A stretch of 64,000 nt of DNA from Bacteroidota bacterium (GTDB lineage Bacteria; Bacteroidota; Bacteroidia; B-17B0; Aurantibacillaceae). The notes under the pieces were generated by a model that was not told the origin of the DNA, did no database searches, and saw nothing but the letters and a program-made list of their open reading frames with translations. This document shows, one piece after another, positions 25,037 to 34,229 of the stretch. Location of the stretch: NCBI GenBank assembly GCA_021323535.1, contig JAJONO010000032.1:1-64000 (forward strand). Reading direction: 5' to 3'. A program made the position numbers and the translations under genes. Positions within the stretch are counted from its first letter, which is position 1; the number at the start of each line of letters is the position of its first letter.

Positions 25037-25066
25037 TTGTTAAATCCACAAAAATCAGTATATTTG
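25037..25066 (+). promoter_or_regulatory. prs promoter
   Basis: TTG (25037-25039), a 19-nt spacer and TATATTTG (25059-25066): a textbook Bacteroidota sigma-A promoter. The start codon of prs is 15 nt after the -7 element, leaving a very short leader. Confidence 0.8.
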
Positions 25067-25080
25067 CAGTCCCTTAAAAA

Positions 25081-26013
25081 ATGGAATCAGAAGTACGTAT
25101 ATTTTCAGGAATTGCATCGGAGAACCTGGCTCAGAGAATTGCTAAATCTTATGGCCAGCCTCTCGGCAAAGTGGCTCACTACCGTTTTAGTGATGGCGAG
25201 CTTCAGGCTTCCTATGAAGAAAGCATCCGTGGTCAGAGTGTTTTTGTGATCCAGAGTACCATGCCGCCTGCTGATAATCTTATGGAAATGCTGCTCCTTA
25301 TCGATGCTGCAAAACGCGCAAGCGCGAGACACATCGTAGCTGTGCTTCCTTATTTTGGTTATGCCCGTCAGGATCGTAAAGATCAGCCGCGTGTTGCTAT
25401 TGGCGCAAAATTAGTAGCCGATATGCTTGCAGTTGCCGGTGCTACAAGGGTAATGACAATGGATCTTCATGCCGATCAGATCCAGGGATTCTTCAATGTT
25501 CCCGTGGATCATTTATACGCTTCAACTATTTTCTTACCATACATTCAGGCCCTCAATTTACCAAACCTTACTATTGCAGCTCCTGATATGGGAGGAAGTA
25601 AACGCGCCAATACTTACGCGAAGCATCTCAAGGCCGATATCGTGATCTGTTACAAACAACGCGCTAAAGCAAACGTAATTGAAAGTATGACAGCGATCGG
25701 GGAGATTGAAGGAAGAAATATTGTATTGGTAGATGATCTCGTTGATACGGGCGGAACGCTTTGCAAAGCTGCAGACATGATGATGGAGCGCGGGGCATTA
25801 AGTGTAAGAGCCATATGTACGCATCCTGTTCTTTCCGGAAAAGCATATGAGAATATTGAGAATTCAAAACTCGCGGAATTAATTGTTACAGATACAATTC
25901 CTCTTAAACAGGAAAGCAAAAAAATTAAAGTAATCAGTGTAGCCGATCTTTTCGCTAAGGTGATCAAAAGTGTTCATACTTACGAATCGATCAGCAGTAA
26001 CTTTATTCAATAA
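25081..26013 (+). CDS. prs: Ribose-phosphate pyrophosphokinase (PRPP synthetase)
   Basis: 310 residues, the usual class I length. The flexible substrate loop and ATP region are seen in GKVAHYRFSDGELQASYEESIRG and LPYFGYARQDRK. The PRPP-binding loop is VLVDDLVDTGGTL, preceded by TMDLHADQIQGFF and APDMGGSKRA. It makes PRPP from ribose 5-phosphate and ATP for nucleotide, histidine and NAD synthesis. It precedes the L25 gene, an order common in Bacteroidota. Confidence 0.97.
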   Translation: MESEVRIFSGIASENLAQRIAKSYGQPLGKVAHYRFSDGELQASYEESIRGQSVFVIQSTMPPADNLMEMLLLIDAAKRASARHIVAVLPYFGYARQDRKDQPRVAIGAKLVADMLAVAGATRVMTMDLHADQIQGFFNVPVDHLYASTIFLPYIQALNLPNLTIAAPDMGGSKRANTYAKHLKADIVICYKQRAKANVIESMTAIGEIEGRNIVLVDDLVDTGGTLCKAADMMMERGALSVRAICTHPVLSGKAYENIENSKLAELIVTDTIPLKQESKKIKVISVADLFAKVIKSVHTYESISSNFIQ

Positions 26014-26085
26014 CCCGTTAATATAAAAACCGGGTGAAAGAAACTGAAACGGGCAGTTTTGATCACTCACAAAAACTTAAAAAAA

Positions 26086-26718
26086 ATGAAAACAGTATCT
26101 TTGAGCGGTTCGCTTAGAGCGAACGTAGGGAAAACAGATGCTAATGCTTTAAGAGCAAAAGGTCAGGTTCCATGTGTAATTTATGGTACAGGTGAGCAGA
26201 TTCACTTCAGCGCAGATGAGCGTCACTTTAAAAACATCATCTTCACTCCTGAAACTAACTTAGTAGAAGTTGAATTAGACGGTAAAAAATACAAAACCGT
26301 TTTACAGGAAGCACAATACCACAAGATCAACGACAAATTAATTCACGCTGACTTCCTTCAGGTAACTGAAGATAAGCCAATCTCTGTTAGCTTACCGGTT
26401 AAAACTATCGGTCAGGCGCAAGGTGTAAAAGACGGCGGACGTTTAGTTATAAAAATGCGTAAGGTTCGTGTTCGTGGTTTAGTTTCTAAATTACCAGCAA
26501 GCATCGATCTTAACATCGAAAAATTAGCGATCGGCAAATCTATTGCTGCCGGCGACATTAACATCGACGGAATTACAGTGTTACATCCTGCAAATATTTC
26601 TGTAGTGAGCGTACAAACTCAGCGTGCTGCTGTTGTTGAAGAAGCAACTCCTGCTGCTACAACTGCAACTCCTGCTGCTACAACTGCCGCTCCTGCTAAA
26701 ACAGACGCTAAGAAATAG
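26086..26718 (+). CDS. rplY: Ribosomal protein L25/Ctc
   Basis: 210 residues from ATG at 26086 (KTVSLSGSLRANVGKTDANA); the open frame upstream adds nine residues that do not match the family. The N-terminal L25 domain (1-95) binds 5S rRNA; the second beta domain (about 100-185) is the TL5/Ctc extension (VSLPVKTIGQAQGVKDGGRL). The tail is a low-complexity Ala/Thr/Pro segment (TPAATTATPAATTAAPAK). It follows prs by 72 nt. The pth gene that often comes next is absent here. Confidence 0.96.
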   Translation: MKTVSLSGSLRANVGKTDANALRAKGQVPCVIYGTGEQIHFSADERHFKNIIFTPETNLVEVELDGKKYKTVLQEAQYHKINDKLIHADFLQVTEDKPISVSLPVKTIGQAQGVKDGGRLVIKMRKVRVRGLVSKLPASIDLNIEKLAIGKSIAAGDINIDGITVLHPANISVVSVQTQRAAVVEEATPAATTATPAATTAAPAKTDAKK

Positions 26719-26738
26719 TTTCTTGTTTAAATAATAGA

Positions 26739-26768
26739 AACCCTGCGAAGAAATTTGCGGGGTTTTTT
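26739..26768 (+). terminator. Terminator of the prs-rplY transcript
   Basis: AACCCTGC (26739-26746) pairs fully with GCGGGGTT (26757-26764), with one T-G wobble, followed by six T. It begins 20 nt after the rplY stop codon. Confidence 0.88.
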
Positions 26769-26799
26769 GTTTGGAAATATCTGTACATTTAACGTAGAT

Positions 26800-27705
26800 A
26801 TGGTTTTCCGTAATACGATCTTAGTTTTTCTGATTCTAATGACAGGCATTTCTGGTGGTGTTTTCGCAAGATGCCTGGGTGAGGGCTTATCTCTTAAAAT
26901 GCTGACTGAAAACAAAAACGTATTTATCGCCAGGGTGAAAAGTTCCTACGGTTCAGGAAGCGATAAAATTTTTAAAACGGAGATCGTAAAAGCTTTGAAG
27001 GGTAAAATGACGGGAGAGGTATTGATTATCGCGGAAAAATTCTGGCTCGAGGATGGTGATCCGGGCTTTCATCTTGGAAGTGTGTATCTGTTGGTACCCT
27101 ATGAAGAAAATGGAAAATTTTATATGAGCGCCTGTTCTTATTTTGTGAAGGCCGGCGAGCAAAATTTCAGCAGAGATTCTATTTGTTTTTCCGCGTTTTC
27201 AAATCCTGATGCGTTTATAGATGTTGGATATTATAAAGGACAACTAAAGAATGGGAAGCCAAGCGGTGTTTGGATAGATTATGGCGACTCCGGCGTTTAC
27301 AGAAAAGGGAAACGACATGGTCAATGGAACGTTTATGGGGAGAAATACATCTATAAAAAAGGAAAAGTTGTTTATTGGGAGGAGAAGTATACCAACGATT
27401 CATTGATAAAGTATTCCAGGAAGGTAACTACAATGGTTTATCGAGGTAAGATAATTTCTATTTGGAGAGAGTATTATTCACAAGAGAAAGTAACAAAATT
27501 TGACAAGGGAAAGAAAGTGCAGGAAATTATTTTTAAAAGTGAAAATATTGTAGAAATAAAATGTTACAAAGATGGGGTTTTATATTCCGATTCAAAATAC
27601 AAACCCCGCAATGAAAAACTCCAATACCCAATAGAGGATTCTTTTGACGCCGAGCATTATTTTTATTGGAAGAATTATCATTGTCCTGATACAAAGTCAA
27701 AATAA
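26800..27705 (+). CDS. Secreted protein with MORN-like repeats
   Basis: 301 residues from ATG at 26800; the frame is open from 26755, but that part lies in the rplY terminator. Signal peptide: VFRNTILVFLILMTGISGGVFA. The first domain (25-145) resembles a tissue-inhibitor/NTR-like beta fold (ADDED pattern: FIARVKSSYGSG, then a SVYLLVPYEENGKFYMSAC strand pair). The second half has MORN-type repeats (GQLKNGKPSGVWIDYGDSG, KGKRHGQWNVYG). Proteins with these repeats in Bacteroidota are often labelled YwqK-like antitoxins without proof. Function unknown. Confidence 0.7.
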   Translation: MVFRNTILVFLILMTGISGGVFARCLGEGLSLKMLTENKNVFIARVKSSYGSGSDKIFKTEIVKALKGKMTGEVLIIAEKFWLEDGDPGFHLGSVYLLVPYEENGKFYMSACSYFVKAGEQNFSRDSICFSAFSNPDAFIDVGYYKGQLKNGKPSGVWIDYGDSGVYRKGKRHGQWNVYGEKYIYKKGKVVYWEEKYTNDSLIKYSRKVTTMVYRGKIISIWREYYSQEKVTKFDKGKKVQEIIFKSENIVEIKCYKDGVLYSDSKYKPRNEKLQYPIEDSFDAEHYFYWKNYHCPDTKSK

Positions 27706-27767
27706 TTCTGTTCAATAACAGCGCTCTTTGCGTCAACCTTCGCGTTGTGCAAGCGTTGCGGTTAAAT

Positions 27768-28085
27768 TTAAAGGTTCTCATACAAATGACTGCTCTCCAC
27801 CAAACAAATCTGCGTGAGGTATCGTTTATACCATTTCACCGCTTGTGATTTTGCCATCTGGTGCGTTGCGTTCTTTCTCCAGTTTTCAATGGCTTCTTTA
27901 CTTTCCCAGTAACTTATAAAAATACCTTTATTACCATTGGCTACACTTTCATAACGGATGTAACCGGGTTGTTCCTGCGCCAGCGTCATTGTTTTTTCAT
28001 CCATCTCCGCGTATCCTTCAAGGTCATCGCTTTTTGTGCTTGAAAAGATCACAGCGTAAAAATTGTTTTTTGGAAAATCTTTCAT
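27768..28085 (-). CDS. Antibiotic biosynthesis monooxygenase (ABM) family protein
   Basis: 105 residues with a dimeric alpha/beta barrel fold. Family marks are FYAVIFSSTK, the helix YAEMDEKTMTLAQEQPGYIRYESV and the strand GIFISYWESKEAIENWRKN, followed by HQMAKSQAVKWY. The GYIRYES and YWES patterns are the common core. Members include haem-degrading and quinone-forming monooxygenases, but most are uncharacterised. It stands alone; a heptad repeat tract lies just upstream. Confidence 0.88.
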   Translation of the reverse strand: MKDFPKNNFYAVIFSSTKSDDLEGYAEMDEKTMTLAQEQPGYIRYESVANGNKGIFISYWESKEAIENWRKNATHQMAKSQAVKWYKRYLTQICLVESSHLYENL

Positions 28086-28166
28086 ATAGTTGATAGTTTA
28101 AAGTCAATGGTTTATAGTTCTGTGTGCATTTTTAGTTGGGAGTTTAGTGTTGAAGGTTTAGAGTTG
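28086..28166 (+). repeat. Heptad-periodic GTT repeat tract
   Basis: Two blocks of five 7-mers: ATAGTTG ATAGTTT AAAGTCA (28086-28106) then ATGGTTT ATAGTTC to 28120. After an 11-nt break come TTAGTTG GGAGTTT (28132-28145), AGTGTTG, AAGGTTT and AGAGTTG to 28166. Positions 4-6 of each unit are almost always GTT or GTC. It is in the upstream region of the ABM gene. Confidence 0.8.
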
Positions 28167-28313
28167 TTTTTGGTTTCTCTTGTGCATGTTTTGCGTTAGC
28201 AGAACTCTATGCAGGAACTGATGCTTTATTTTTCTTTTCAAAAGAAAGTTATGTTTCTATGTGGTTAATTTGTAGACGAGTCATTTATCATTTTACATTC
28301 AAAATTTATAATT

Positions 28314-30410
28314 TCACCCGACTTTACTCCAATCCGGCCTGTTCTTGTGCTGCACACTCAAATGATGCTGGTACACTTTGTTTTTGTCCATTACCAGATC
28401 AGGATCTTCATCCAAAACAGTTTGCGCCGCTTGTCTTGCCCGCTGAAGTATTTGTCCATCCTGCGCTAAATTTGCGAGCTTCAGATCCATTACACCGCTT
28501 TGTTGAGTGCCTTCAATATCACCAGGGCCACGTAATTTCAGATCCACTTCGCTGATCTCAAAACCATCATTGGTTCTCACCATCGTTTCCATCCTTAGTT
28601 TGCTATCTCTCCCTAGCTTGTAGCCTGTCATTAAAATGCAATAACTCTGTTCGGCACCACGCCCAACTCTTCCTCTTAACTGGTGCAACTGTGAGAGCCC
28701 GAAACGCTCGGCGCTTTCAATCACCATTACACTGGCATTAGGAATATTTACACCCACTTCAATTACAGTGGTGGCCACCATAATTTGTGTTTCGCGTTTA
28801 ATGAAACGTTGCATCTCAAATTCCTTTTGTTCGTTAGTAAGTTTTCCATGAACAATGCTCACCTGATATTGCGGCGGAGGAAATTCAAGCAGTAAATTAT
28901 CATAGCCTTGCTGAAGGTTTTGATAATCGAGTTTTTCACTTTCCTGTATAAGCGGGTACACAATGTAGATCTGTCTCCCTAAAGCAATTTGTTCTCTCAG
29001 GAACCCGAACATGGCCAGACGTTTGTTTTCCATGTAATGCACAGTCTTTATAGGTTTTCTTCCCGGCGGCATTTCATCAATAAGACTTGTATCCAGATCG
29101 CCGTACAATGTCATTGCTAAAGTGCGTGGAATAGGAGTGGCCGTCATAATGAGCATGTGAGGCGGATTTATATTCTTAGCTCTTAATTTCGCGCGTTGTT
29201 CTACACCAAAACGATGCTGTTCATCGATCACTACTAAACCGATATTCTGAAATTTTACTTTGTCTTCGATAAGTGCGTGAGTACCGATCAGAATTTTAGT
29301 TTCACCATCCATTAACGAAGCATGAATGCGTTTTCGTTCTTTAGTGGAACTGGAACCTGTGAGAAGTTCTGTTTTCAGATCCATGTCCTGCAACAGATCT
29401 TTAAAGGTCTGAAAATGCTGCTGCGCGAGAATTTCTGTGGGCGCCATTAAGCATGCCTGGAATCCATTATCAATAGCGAGAAGCATGCTCATCAACGCCA
29501 CTAATGTTTTTCCGCTTCCAACATCTCCCTGAACAAGACGATTCATTTGCCGCCCGCTGCCCATATCAAGACGTATTTCTTTTAAAACTCTTTTCTGTGC
29601 ACCAGTCAGTTCAAATGGTAAATGATTGGAGAAAAAATCGTTGAAGGTTTTTCCAACACGGGAAAAAACAAAACCCTGAATGGTATTTGCTCTTACTTTA
29701 TTTAATTTAAGGAGACGAAGTTGTATGTAAAATAATTCTTCAAATTTTAAACGAAGAGATGCGTCTTTTAATTGTTTTGCATTGGTCGGAAAATGAATTT
29801 GCTTTAAAGCATCGTATTTTGAAACGAGCTGATGATCGGAAAGAACTTCATTGCTTAAATTTTCTTCAATATGTTGTGGCTGTAATTGCTGAGTGAGTAC
29901 CCGCATCATTCTACGGATGCCTTCACTGTCGAGTCCTCTGAACTTTAATTTTTCGGTAGAACTGTAAACCGCCTGGAAGGCCGACTGCTGATCAATAAAT
30001 GCTGCAGTAGCGCTTTCAATTTCGGGATGAGCAATATTTACCTTACCATTAAAAAAAGTAGGTTTTCCGAATACAACATACTTCGTTTCTGTTTTTAGTT
30101 TGTCGGCCATCCATTGATAACCTTTAAACCATACCAGTTCAATTTTTCCCGTATTGTCTCTGAAAACAGCAACCAGTCTTTTACCTTTTTTTTGCCCCAC
30201 AATTTCCATTCGTTCTATTACGCCTTTGAGTTGAATGAAAGGAATGTCTTCCTCAATCTCGTTGATGTTGTGAAATTTAGTTCTGTCAACATAGCGGAAA
30301 GGATAATGCGTCAGGAGGTCACGGTAAGTAAAAATACGAAGCTCTTTTTTAAGAACCTCGGCGCGTTGCGGACCAATTCCTTTGAGGTATTCGATAGGTG
30401 TATCGAGCAT
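28314..30410 (-). CDS. recG: ATP-dependent DNA helicase RecG
   Basis: 698 residues from ATG at 30410; the frame extends 29 codons further, but MLDTPIEYLKGIGPQRAEVL is the family start. The wedge/OB domain (about 60-150) is followed by the superfamily 2 helicase core: Walker A GDVGSGKT (295-302), Walker B DEQH (396-399), TATPIPRT, and the motif VI region QLRGRVGRGAEQSYC. The C-terminal TRG-type region GFEISEVDLKLRGPGD is present. RecG reverses stalled replication forks and processes R-loops and Holliday junctions. Stand-alone gene. Confidence 0.98.
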   Translation of the reverse strand: MLDTPIEYLKGIGPQRAEVLKKELRIFTYRDLLTHYPFRYVDRTKFHNINEIEEDIPFIQLKGVIERMEIVGQKKGKRLVAVFRDNTGKIELVWFKGYQWMADKLKTETKYVVFGKPTFFNGKVNIAHPEIESATAAFIDQQSAFQAVYSSTEKLKFRGLDSEGIRRMMRVLTQQLQPQHIEENLSNEVLSDHQLVSKYDALKQIHFPTNAKQLKDASLRLKFEELFYIQLRLLKLNKVRANTIQGFVFSRVGKTFNDFFSNHLPFELTGAQKRVLKEIRLDMGSGRQMNRLVQGDVGSGKTLVALMSMLLAIDNGFQACLMAPTEILAQQHFQTFKDLLQDMDLKTELLTGSSSTKERKRIHASLMDGETKILIGTHALIEDKVKFQNIGLVVIDEQHRFGVEQRAKLRAKNINPPHMLIMTATPIPRTLAMTLYGDLDTSLIDEMPPGRKPIKTVHYMENKRLAMFGFLREQIALGRQIYIVYPLIQESEKLDYQNLQQGYDNLLLEFPPPQYQVSIVHGKLTNEQKEFEMQRFIKRETQIMVATTVIEVGVNIPNASVMVIESAERFGLSQLHQLRGRVGRGAEQSYCILMTGYKLGRDSKLRMETMVRTNDGFEISEVDLKLRGPGDIEGTQQSGVMDLKLANLAQDGQILQRARQAAQTVLDEDPDLVMDKNKVYQHHLSVQHKNRPDWSKVG

Positions 30411-30547
30411 TGTAAGCCGGAAAGTGACAATAAGTTTGTAACGAAAATTATAGTCTACTTCACGGTTAAAATTAATACATCCATGCTGTTGAAACAATTC
30501 GCAATCTTAACAAGATGTTTGGAGTTATAAACTTAAATTTGCTTTGA

Positions 30548-31255
30548 GTGAAAAAACTGGCGGGCATAATCATTTTTGTTCTTTCTGCTTTCATGTCTGA
30601 AGCGCAGTGGCACGATACGCTTCACGAAGTGTTCAAATACAAATCGAGCATAGATGCCCGGCTCGAATCGCGTTACAGTTTTATCAATAACGAAATTGTT
30701 AGTGTTACAGGAGTGCGGCTGGGTGTAGCTTTCCAGCGTAAACTGAGAATAGGGGGTGGCATCAGTTGGTTGAAGTCTGATTATAAAATAACATTTTACC
30801 CGATCAATATTTTTGGGAGAAAAGATACTGTTCAACGTTATCTTAAGTTTGCTTACCTGTGTTTTTACCTCGATTTTGTTTTTTATAAAACCAAACGCTG
30901 GCAGTTAAGTGTACCTATTCAAATGGGGCTTGGTTCCTTATGGTTCCAGAGAAAAACAGCCTATAATATATTTGGAGCTGACCGTAAATATTTTCTGGCC
31001 CTGTATGAACCGGGAATTACCGCGCAATTCAAAGTGTTTAAATGGATAGGATTAGGAGCCGATGTAGCTTACCGTTTCTCGGCGAAAGACAATGTGAAAA
31101 TAAGACAGGATCTGGATATTGATCATACCAAATACAAAGTGCTGGCATGGTCGCCCACTTACAGTTTTAAATTGCTAATCTGGTTTGATCAGTTGTATTA
31201 CCAGGTGTTTCCTAACTCGAAAATTACCAAGCGGTTTGGACCCGCAGTTTGGTAG
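30548..31255 (+). CDS. Outer-membrane beta-barrel protein of unknown function
   Basis: 235 residues from GTG at 30548 (KKLAGIIIFVLSAFMSEAQ, signal peptide). The rest has alternating strands rich in Tyr, Phe and Trp (YLKFAYLCFYLDFVFYKTKRWQ and similar) and ends FGPAVW. Length and pattern suggest an eight- to ten-strand barrel. It lies divergently from recG. No family is recognised with confidence. Confidence 0.7.
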   Translation: MKKLAGIIIFVLSAFMSEAQWHDTLHEVFKYKSSIDARLESRYSFINNEIVSVTGVRLGVAFQRKLRIGGGISWLKSDYKITFYPINIFGRKDTVQRYLKFAYLCFYLDFVFYKTKRWQLSVPIQMGLGSLWFQRKTAYNIFGADRKYFLALYEPGITAQFKVFKWIGLGADVAYRFSAKDNVKIRQDLDIDHTKYKVLAWSPTYSFKLLIWFDQLYYQVFPNSKITKRFGPAVW

Positions 31256-31265
31256 AAGAATCTTT

Positions 31266-31610
31266 CTAGGAAATCTTAACCGCTTCGTAAATTTTGAATT
31301 CTCCGGCAGAACCTAAGTATTCAGCATCCACATCAACAAGCCCCACTTTTTTAATCTGGTCCTTGCTTAATGGTTTATTAAGATACCAACGGTCGTCCTG
31401 AACTTTAAGATCAATATCTTTATCCAAAAGAACCTGGTTAAGTTGTTTTTGAGTTAAAAAAAGTACTCCTTCTTCTTCATCTTCACTTTCAGCATTTAAG
31501 ATGGTTCCCACTAATTTTAATTTAGGAACTTCAGGCTTGTATTTAAATTCCAACCCTTCTTCTGAGTTGATTTCAACGTATTTTATGCCTGTTATGTGAA
31601 TTTCTGCCAT
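31266..31610 (-). CDS. Conserved hypothetical cytoplasmic protein
   Basis: 114 residues from ATG at 31610 (AEIHITGIKYVEINSEEG); an earlier in-frame start would add 11 hydrophobic residues without a family match. Beta-rich with an acidic patch (NAESEDEEEGVLFL) and no signal or membrane segment. I recognise no family. It is convergent with the barrel gene and upstream of nothing obvious on its strand. Confidence 0.6.
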   Translation of the reverse strand: MAEIHITGIKYVEINSEEGLEFKYKPEVPKLKLVGTILNAESEDEEEGVLFLTQKQLNQVLLDKDIDLKVQDDRWYLNKPLSKDQIKKVGLVDVDAEYLGSAGEFKIYEAVKIS

Positions 31611-31708
31611 AATCAAAATTTTGTGCAAGTTTACTAAAAACACAGCTTTTTAGCAATTAAATGTTGTAAAACTTGGTCAATTTGTTAATTTCTTTAGTCA
31701 AAAAAAAG

Positions 31709-33010
31709 TTAATGTAGAACCATAAATTTGCGGGTCACCGAGCCTTCTACCCCTTCAATTTTAACAAAATAGAAGCCTTCTGCCATTGTTGAAGTGTTCA
31801 CATTTAAGCGGCCCGTAATTGCTTTTTCGTTAAGGATGACGCGTCCGTCAGCTGTTAGCACCGATATGGTTAAATCACCGGTTTTTGCCCTGCATTCTAT
31901 ACGGAGTTCGTTATTGGCCGGAACAGGATAAAGGGTTACGTTTTCGTTAAGGAAAGAGTTCTTTTCGAGCCCCACAACCGACGCACAAGCCGCAGTACTG
32001 GTTTTAACAGCAATACGGGCTGCATCGGTATTAAGGAATGAGTACATTCTGGCTTTCTGGCCTTTGGTGAACATGGTCATACAGGCATCGCTGCTGTAGT
32101 CCATGTAATTTTCAACCATGTCAGGTGCGTCTAGTCCGCCCCAATAGGCTACTTCAAGGGAGCAGGTGTTTTTGGTGATATTGCAATCTGTCGACGATTT
32201 TGGACCCGCATTAGGGGTGTCATCTACAAAGTCGGTGCTGTCACAGTAAACAGTTTGCGGGTTTGAACCGTTATCGTCATCGGCCCAGATGTGGCGCATA
32301 CCCAGCCAATGGCCCACTTCGTGAACAGTGGTTCTTCCCAGAAAACTTGGTTTAGCGTATTTTCCAATATAGTCCCATTGGATCACAACACCATCCAGTG
32401 CCGGATCGCCTCCCGGAAATGTAGCATAGCCCAGAACAGCTGTAATGCTGAAAATGCTCATATCGCCCACCCAAATGTTAAGGTAGCTTGTATTGGCCCA
32501 GGCAGTATCGCCGCCTTTGCTTGGTTTTTTCATGTTGTCGAATCCGAAAAGCGGATCAAACTGCGCATTTGAAGGAGCCGATTTGCGTACAATTCCAGTA
32601 GTAGGATTTCCATCAGGATCGGTTGATGCCAGGCAGAATTCAATTTCAATGTCGGCACCAAGTGTATCAAATACAGGGCGCGTGTTGCTGTAGTTGGCGT
32701 TTTGTTTTCTGAAACATTCGTTCAATACATTTATCTGCGAAAGCAGAAGTGAGTCGTGAATATTTTGAGTTGCATTCTTATACACTACATGAAACACAAC
32801 CGGAATTTTTATAATAGCGTTTTTATTTTGCAGCGAAGCTTTATTTACCGGATTGCTCAGCCATTGGCGGGCTTTGGTTTCGGCTATAGCATATGTTTGT
32901 TTTACGGAAGCATCGTTAAGATGTTTGTAATACGCAGGCATGGTAGCGCACTGTTCCTGTGAAAAAGCGAATCCGCTTAAAAATAAAAAGGCAAATAAAA
33001 ATTTATTCAT
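31709..33010 (-). CDS. M43-type zinc metalloprotease with T9SS sorting domain
   Basis: 433 residues with signal peptide NKFLFAFLFLSGFAFSQ. The catalytic domain (about 65-335) contains HEVGHWLGMRH (230-240), the extended HExxHxxGxxH zinc site of metzincins, and the Met-turn region ENYMDYSSDACMTMFTKGQ near 300, matching the pappalysin/cytophagalysin family. Cysteine pairs (YCDST, DCNITKNTC) are probably disulfides. The last 80 residues form a T9SS type A sorting domain (LYPVPANNELRIE, ending VTRKFMVLH). It should be secreted and act on external proteins. Confidence 0.95.
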   Translation of the reverse strand: MNKFLFAFLFLSGFAFSQEQCATMPAYYKHLNDASVKQTYAIAETKARQWLSNPVNKASLQNKNAIIKIPVVFHVVYKNATQNIHDSLLLSQINVLNECFRKQNANYSNTRPVFDTLGADIEIEFCLASTDPDGNPTTGIVRKSAPSNAQFDPLFGFDNMKKPSKGGDTAWANTSYLNIWVGDMSIFSITAVLGYATFPGGDPALDGVVIQWDYIGKYAKPSFLGRTTVHEVGHWLGMRHIWADDDNGSNPQTVYCDSTDFVDDTPNAGPKSSTDCNITKNTCSLEVAYWGGLDAPDMVENYMDYSSDACMTMFTKGQKARMYSFLNTDAARIAVKTSTAACASVVGLEKNSFLNENVTLYPVPANNELRIECRAKTGDLTISVLTADGRVILNEKAITGRLNVNTSTMAEGFYFVKIEGVEGSVTRKFMVLH

Positions 33011-33159
33011 GGGTTAAATTATGTGACACTAAAAATATGTGTTTAGAAATTCAGTCACAAAGTTTTATGATAAACGGTCGAAAAAAGATGTCGTCAAAAA
33101 TCAGATGTGATGAAGAATTGAATTCCTATTGGCAATGATCCACCCATCCGTGTTGCAAC

Positions 33160-33297
33160 TTCGAGTGCTGGTACAGGGTAACGAAGCACCCGAATTTAAG
33201 GCATGGGATGTAGTATAAAGGCCCAAGAGTCCCGAAGGGACTCAATAGTATTAAACTATGATAAACCGAGCAGCCTCAGCCCCGAAGGGGGGTGAAT
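33160..33297. repeat. REP-like hairpin group left of the transposase
   Basis: Three hairpins: TTCGAGTGCT/AGCACCCGAA (33160-33169 and 33185-33194); a perfect GAGTCCC-GAA-GGGACTC (33227-33243); and AGCCCC-GAA-GGGGGGT leading into GAAT (33278-33297). The last ends two bases from the transposase stop codon. GAA-loop, C-rich hairpins of this kind accompany REP-associated transposases. Confidence 0.85.
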
Positions 33298-33298
33298 A

Positions 33299-33745
33299 TC
33301 AGAATAAGTACTTTTCATCGAACACAACTTCATGCTCCGTCAACATCTCAATGTATTCCTGATGAAAATCTTTTTTCGCGTGATGTTGTTTTTGATTTTG
33401 AATATAGTTTATAAGGACCTTTTTATCCCGGGGAGCGTAAGAAAAAGCTCCGTAACCTTCCTGCCATCCATGAAAATTTGGAAAGAGTTTATTCCGTTTT
33501 ATAAAATCTGTGGATGACATTTTTATATCTCTCACAAGTTCAGAAACTGAAATAGTATGATGCACATGTGTTAGGATATGAATGTGATCTTCAATTCCGC
33601 CGATTTGATGCACGTGACACTTTTTATTCATTAATGTTCCGGCTATATATTTATAAAGTAAATCCTGATTATTTTCTGTAAGTGTTTTTTCACGGTATTT
33701 TGTGCCAAAGACAATGTGAAAGATGATTTGTGTATAAGTACTCAT
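33299..33745 (-). CDS. REP-associated / IS200-like Y1 transposase
   Basis: 148 residues. The HUH motif is HIHIL (H54, H56), and the single catalytic tyrosine is Y114 in LINYIQNQKQHH. WQEGYGAFSYAP is the strand before it, conserved in Bacteroidota Y1 transposases. Such enzymes cut single-stranded DNA at hairpins, making a 5'-phosphotyrosine link. The gene is bracketed by hairpins that are inverted copies of each other (AGCCCCGAAGG type to the left, CCTTCGGGGCT type to the right), so it may be a mobile IS200-like unit or a domesticated RAYT that spreads the surrounding REPs. Confidence 0.93.
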   Translation of the reverse strand: MSTYTQIIFHIVFGTKYREKTLTENNQDLLYKYIAGTLMNKKCHVHQIGGIEDHIHILTHVHHTISVSELVRDIKMSSTDFIKRNKLFPNFHGWQEGYGAFSYAPRDKKVLINYIQNQKQHHAKKDFHQEYIEMLTEHEVVFDEKYLF

Positions 33746-33811
33746 TTTTGTTTTTTCAAAAGTAATTTATCTTATAAAGATGTGATGGTCCGTTTAACGA
33801 AGTATATTTTT

Positions 33812-33927
33812 ATTCACCCCCTTCGGGGCTGGACCATTTTCGAGTTACTTGGTTAATAATATTTAGCCCCTTCAGGGCTATGCCATCCTACCTGTCTTCG
33901 TAATAATATTGAGTCCTTTCAGGACTC
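33812..33927. repeat. REP-like hairpin group right of the transposase
   Basis: ATTCACCCCCTTCGGGGCT (33812-33830) is an inverted copy of the hairpin next to the transposase stop. TAGCCC-CTTCA-GGGCTA (33864-33880) and GAGTCC-TTTCA-GGACTC (33911-33927) follow, each preceded by the sequence TAATAATATT or TTAATAATATTTA. The group is the mirror image of the left-hand group. Confidence 0.85.
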
Positions 33928-34006
33928 TGCCTTAACATGTTATAACATGATAGATTTGCCTGATGACGGCCTTTTCCGTAACTTCATAATACAAAATTAA
34001 TCAATC

Positions 34007-34222
34007 ATGAGCTCAGCATTTGTAAAAGAAGGTGAAGAAATGTGGTTGCGGGATATAGCTCCAACCCTGGATGCTTTGATCAATTATCTTAGTCGAGAAA
34101 ACGGTATTCGTATCACTGAAAAGAAAAATTATTACAGCGAGGAACATAAAACCGAAGTTCATAAAATGAGCGATGGTTTTGAGTATGTGATCCGTGAAAA
34201 TAAATGGGTTGAACTTGAGTAG
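34007..34222 (+). CDS. Small protein inside the REP cluster
   Basis: 71 residues. Helical N-terminal half (MWLRDIAPTLDALINYLSREN) and a beta hairpin at the end (GFEYVIRENKWVELE). No signal or membrane segment; no family recognised. REP hairpins lie on both sides, the nearest only eight bases after its stop codon. It could be a stable resident gene into whose flanks REPs inserted, or cargo of the element. Confidence 0.55.
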   Translation: MSSAFVKEGEEMWLRDIAPTLDALINYLSRENGIRITEKKNYYSEEHKTEVHKMSDGFEYVIRENKWVELE

Positions 34223-34229
34223 GCTATTT

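Noticed and set aside
26014-26085. Possible attenuator between prs and rplY (AACCCG...CGGGT)
   Set aside because: The stem is only about five pairs with a 12-nt loop and no T run follows, so a regulatory role is not supported.
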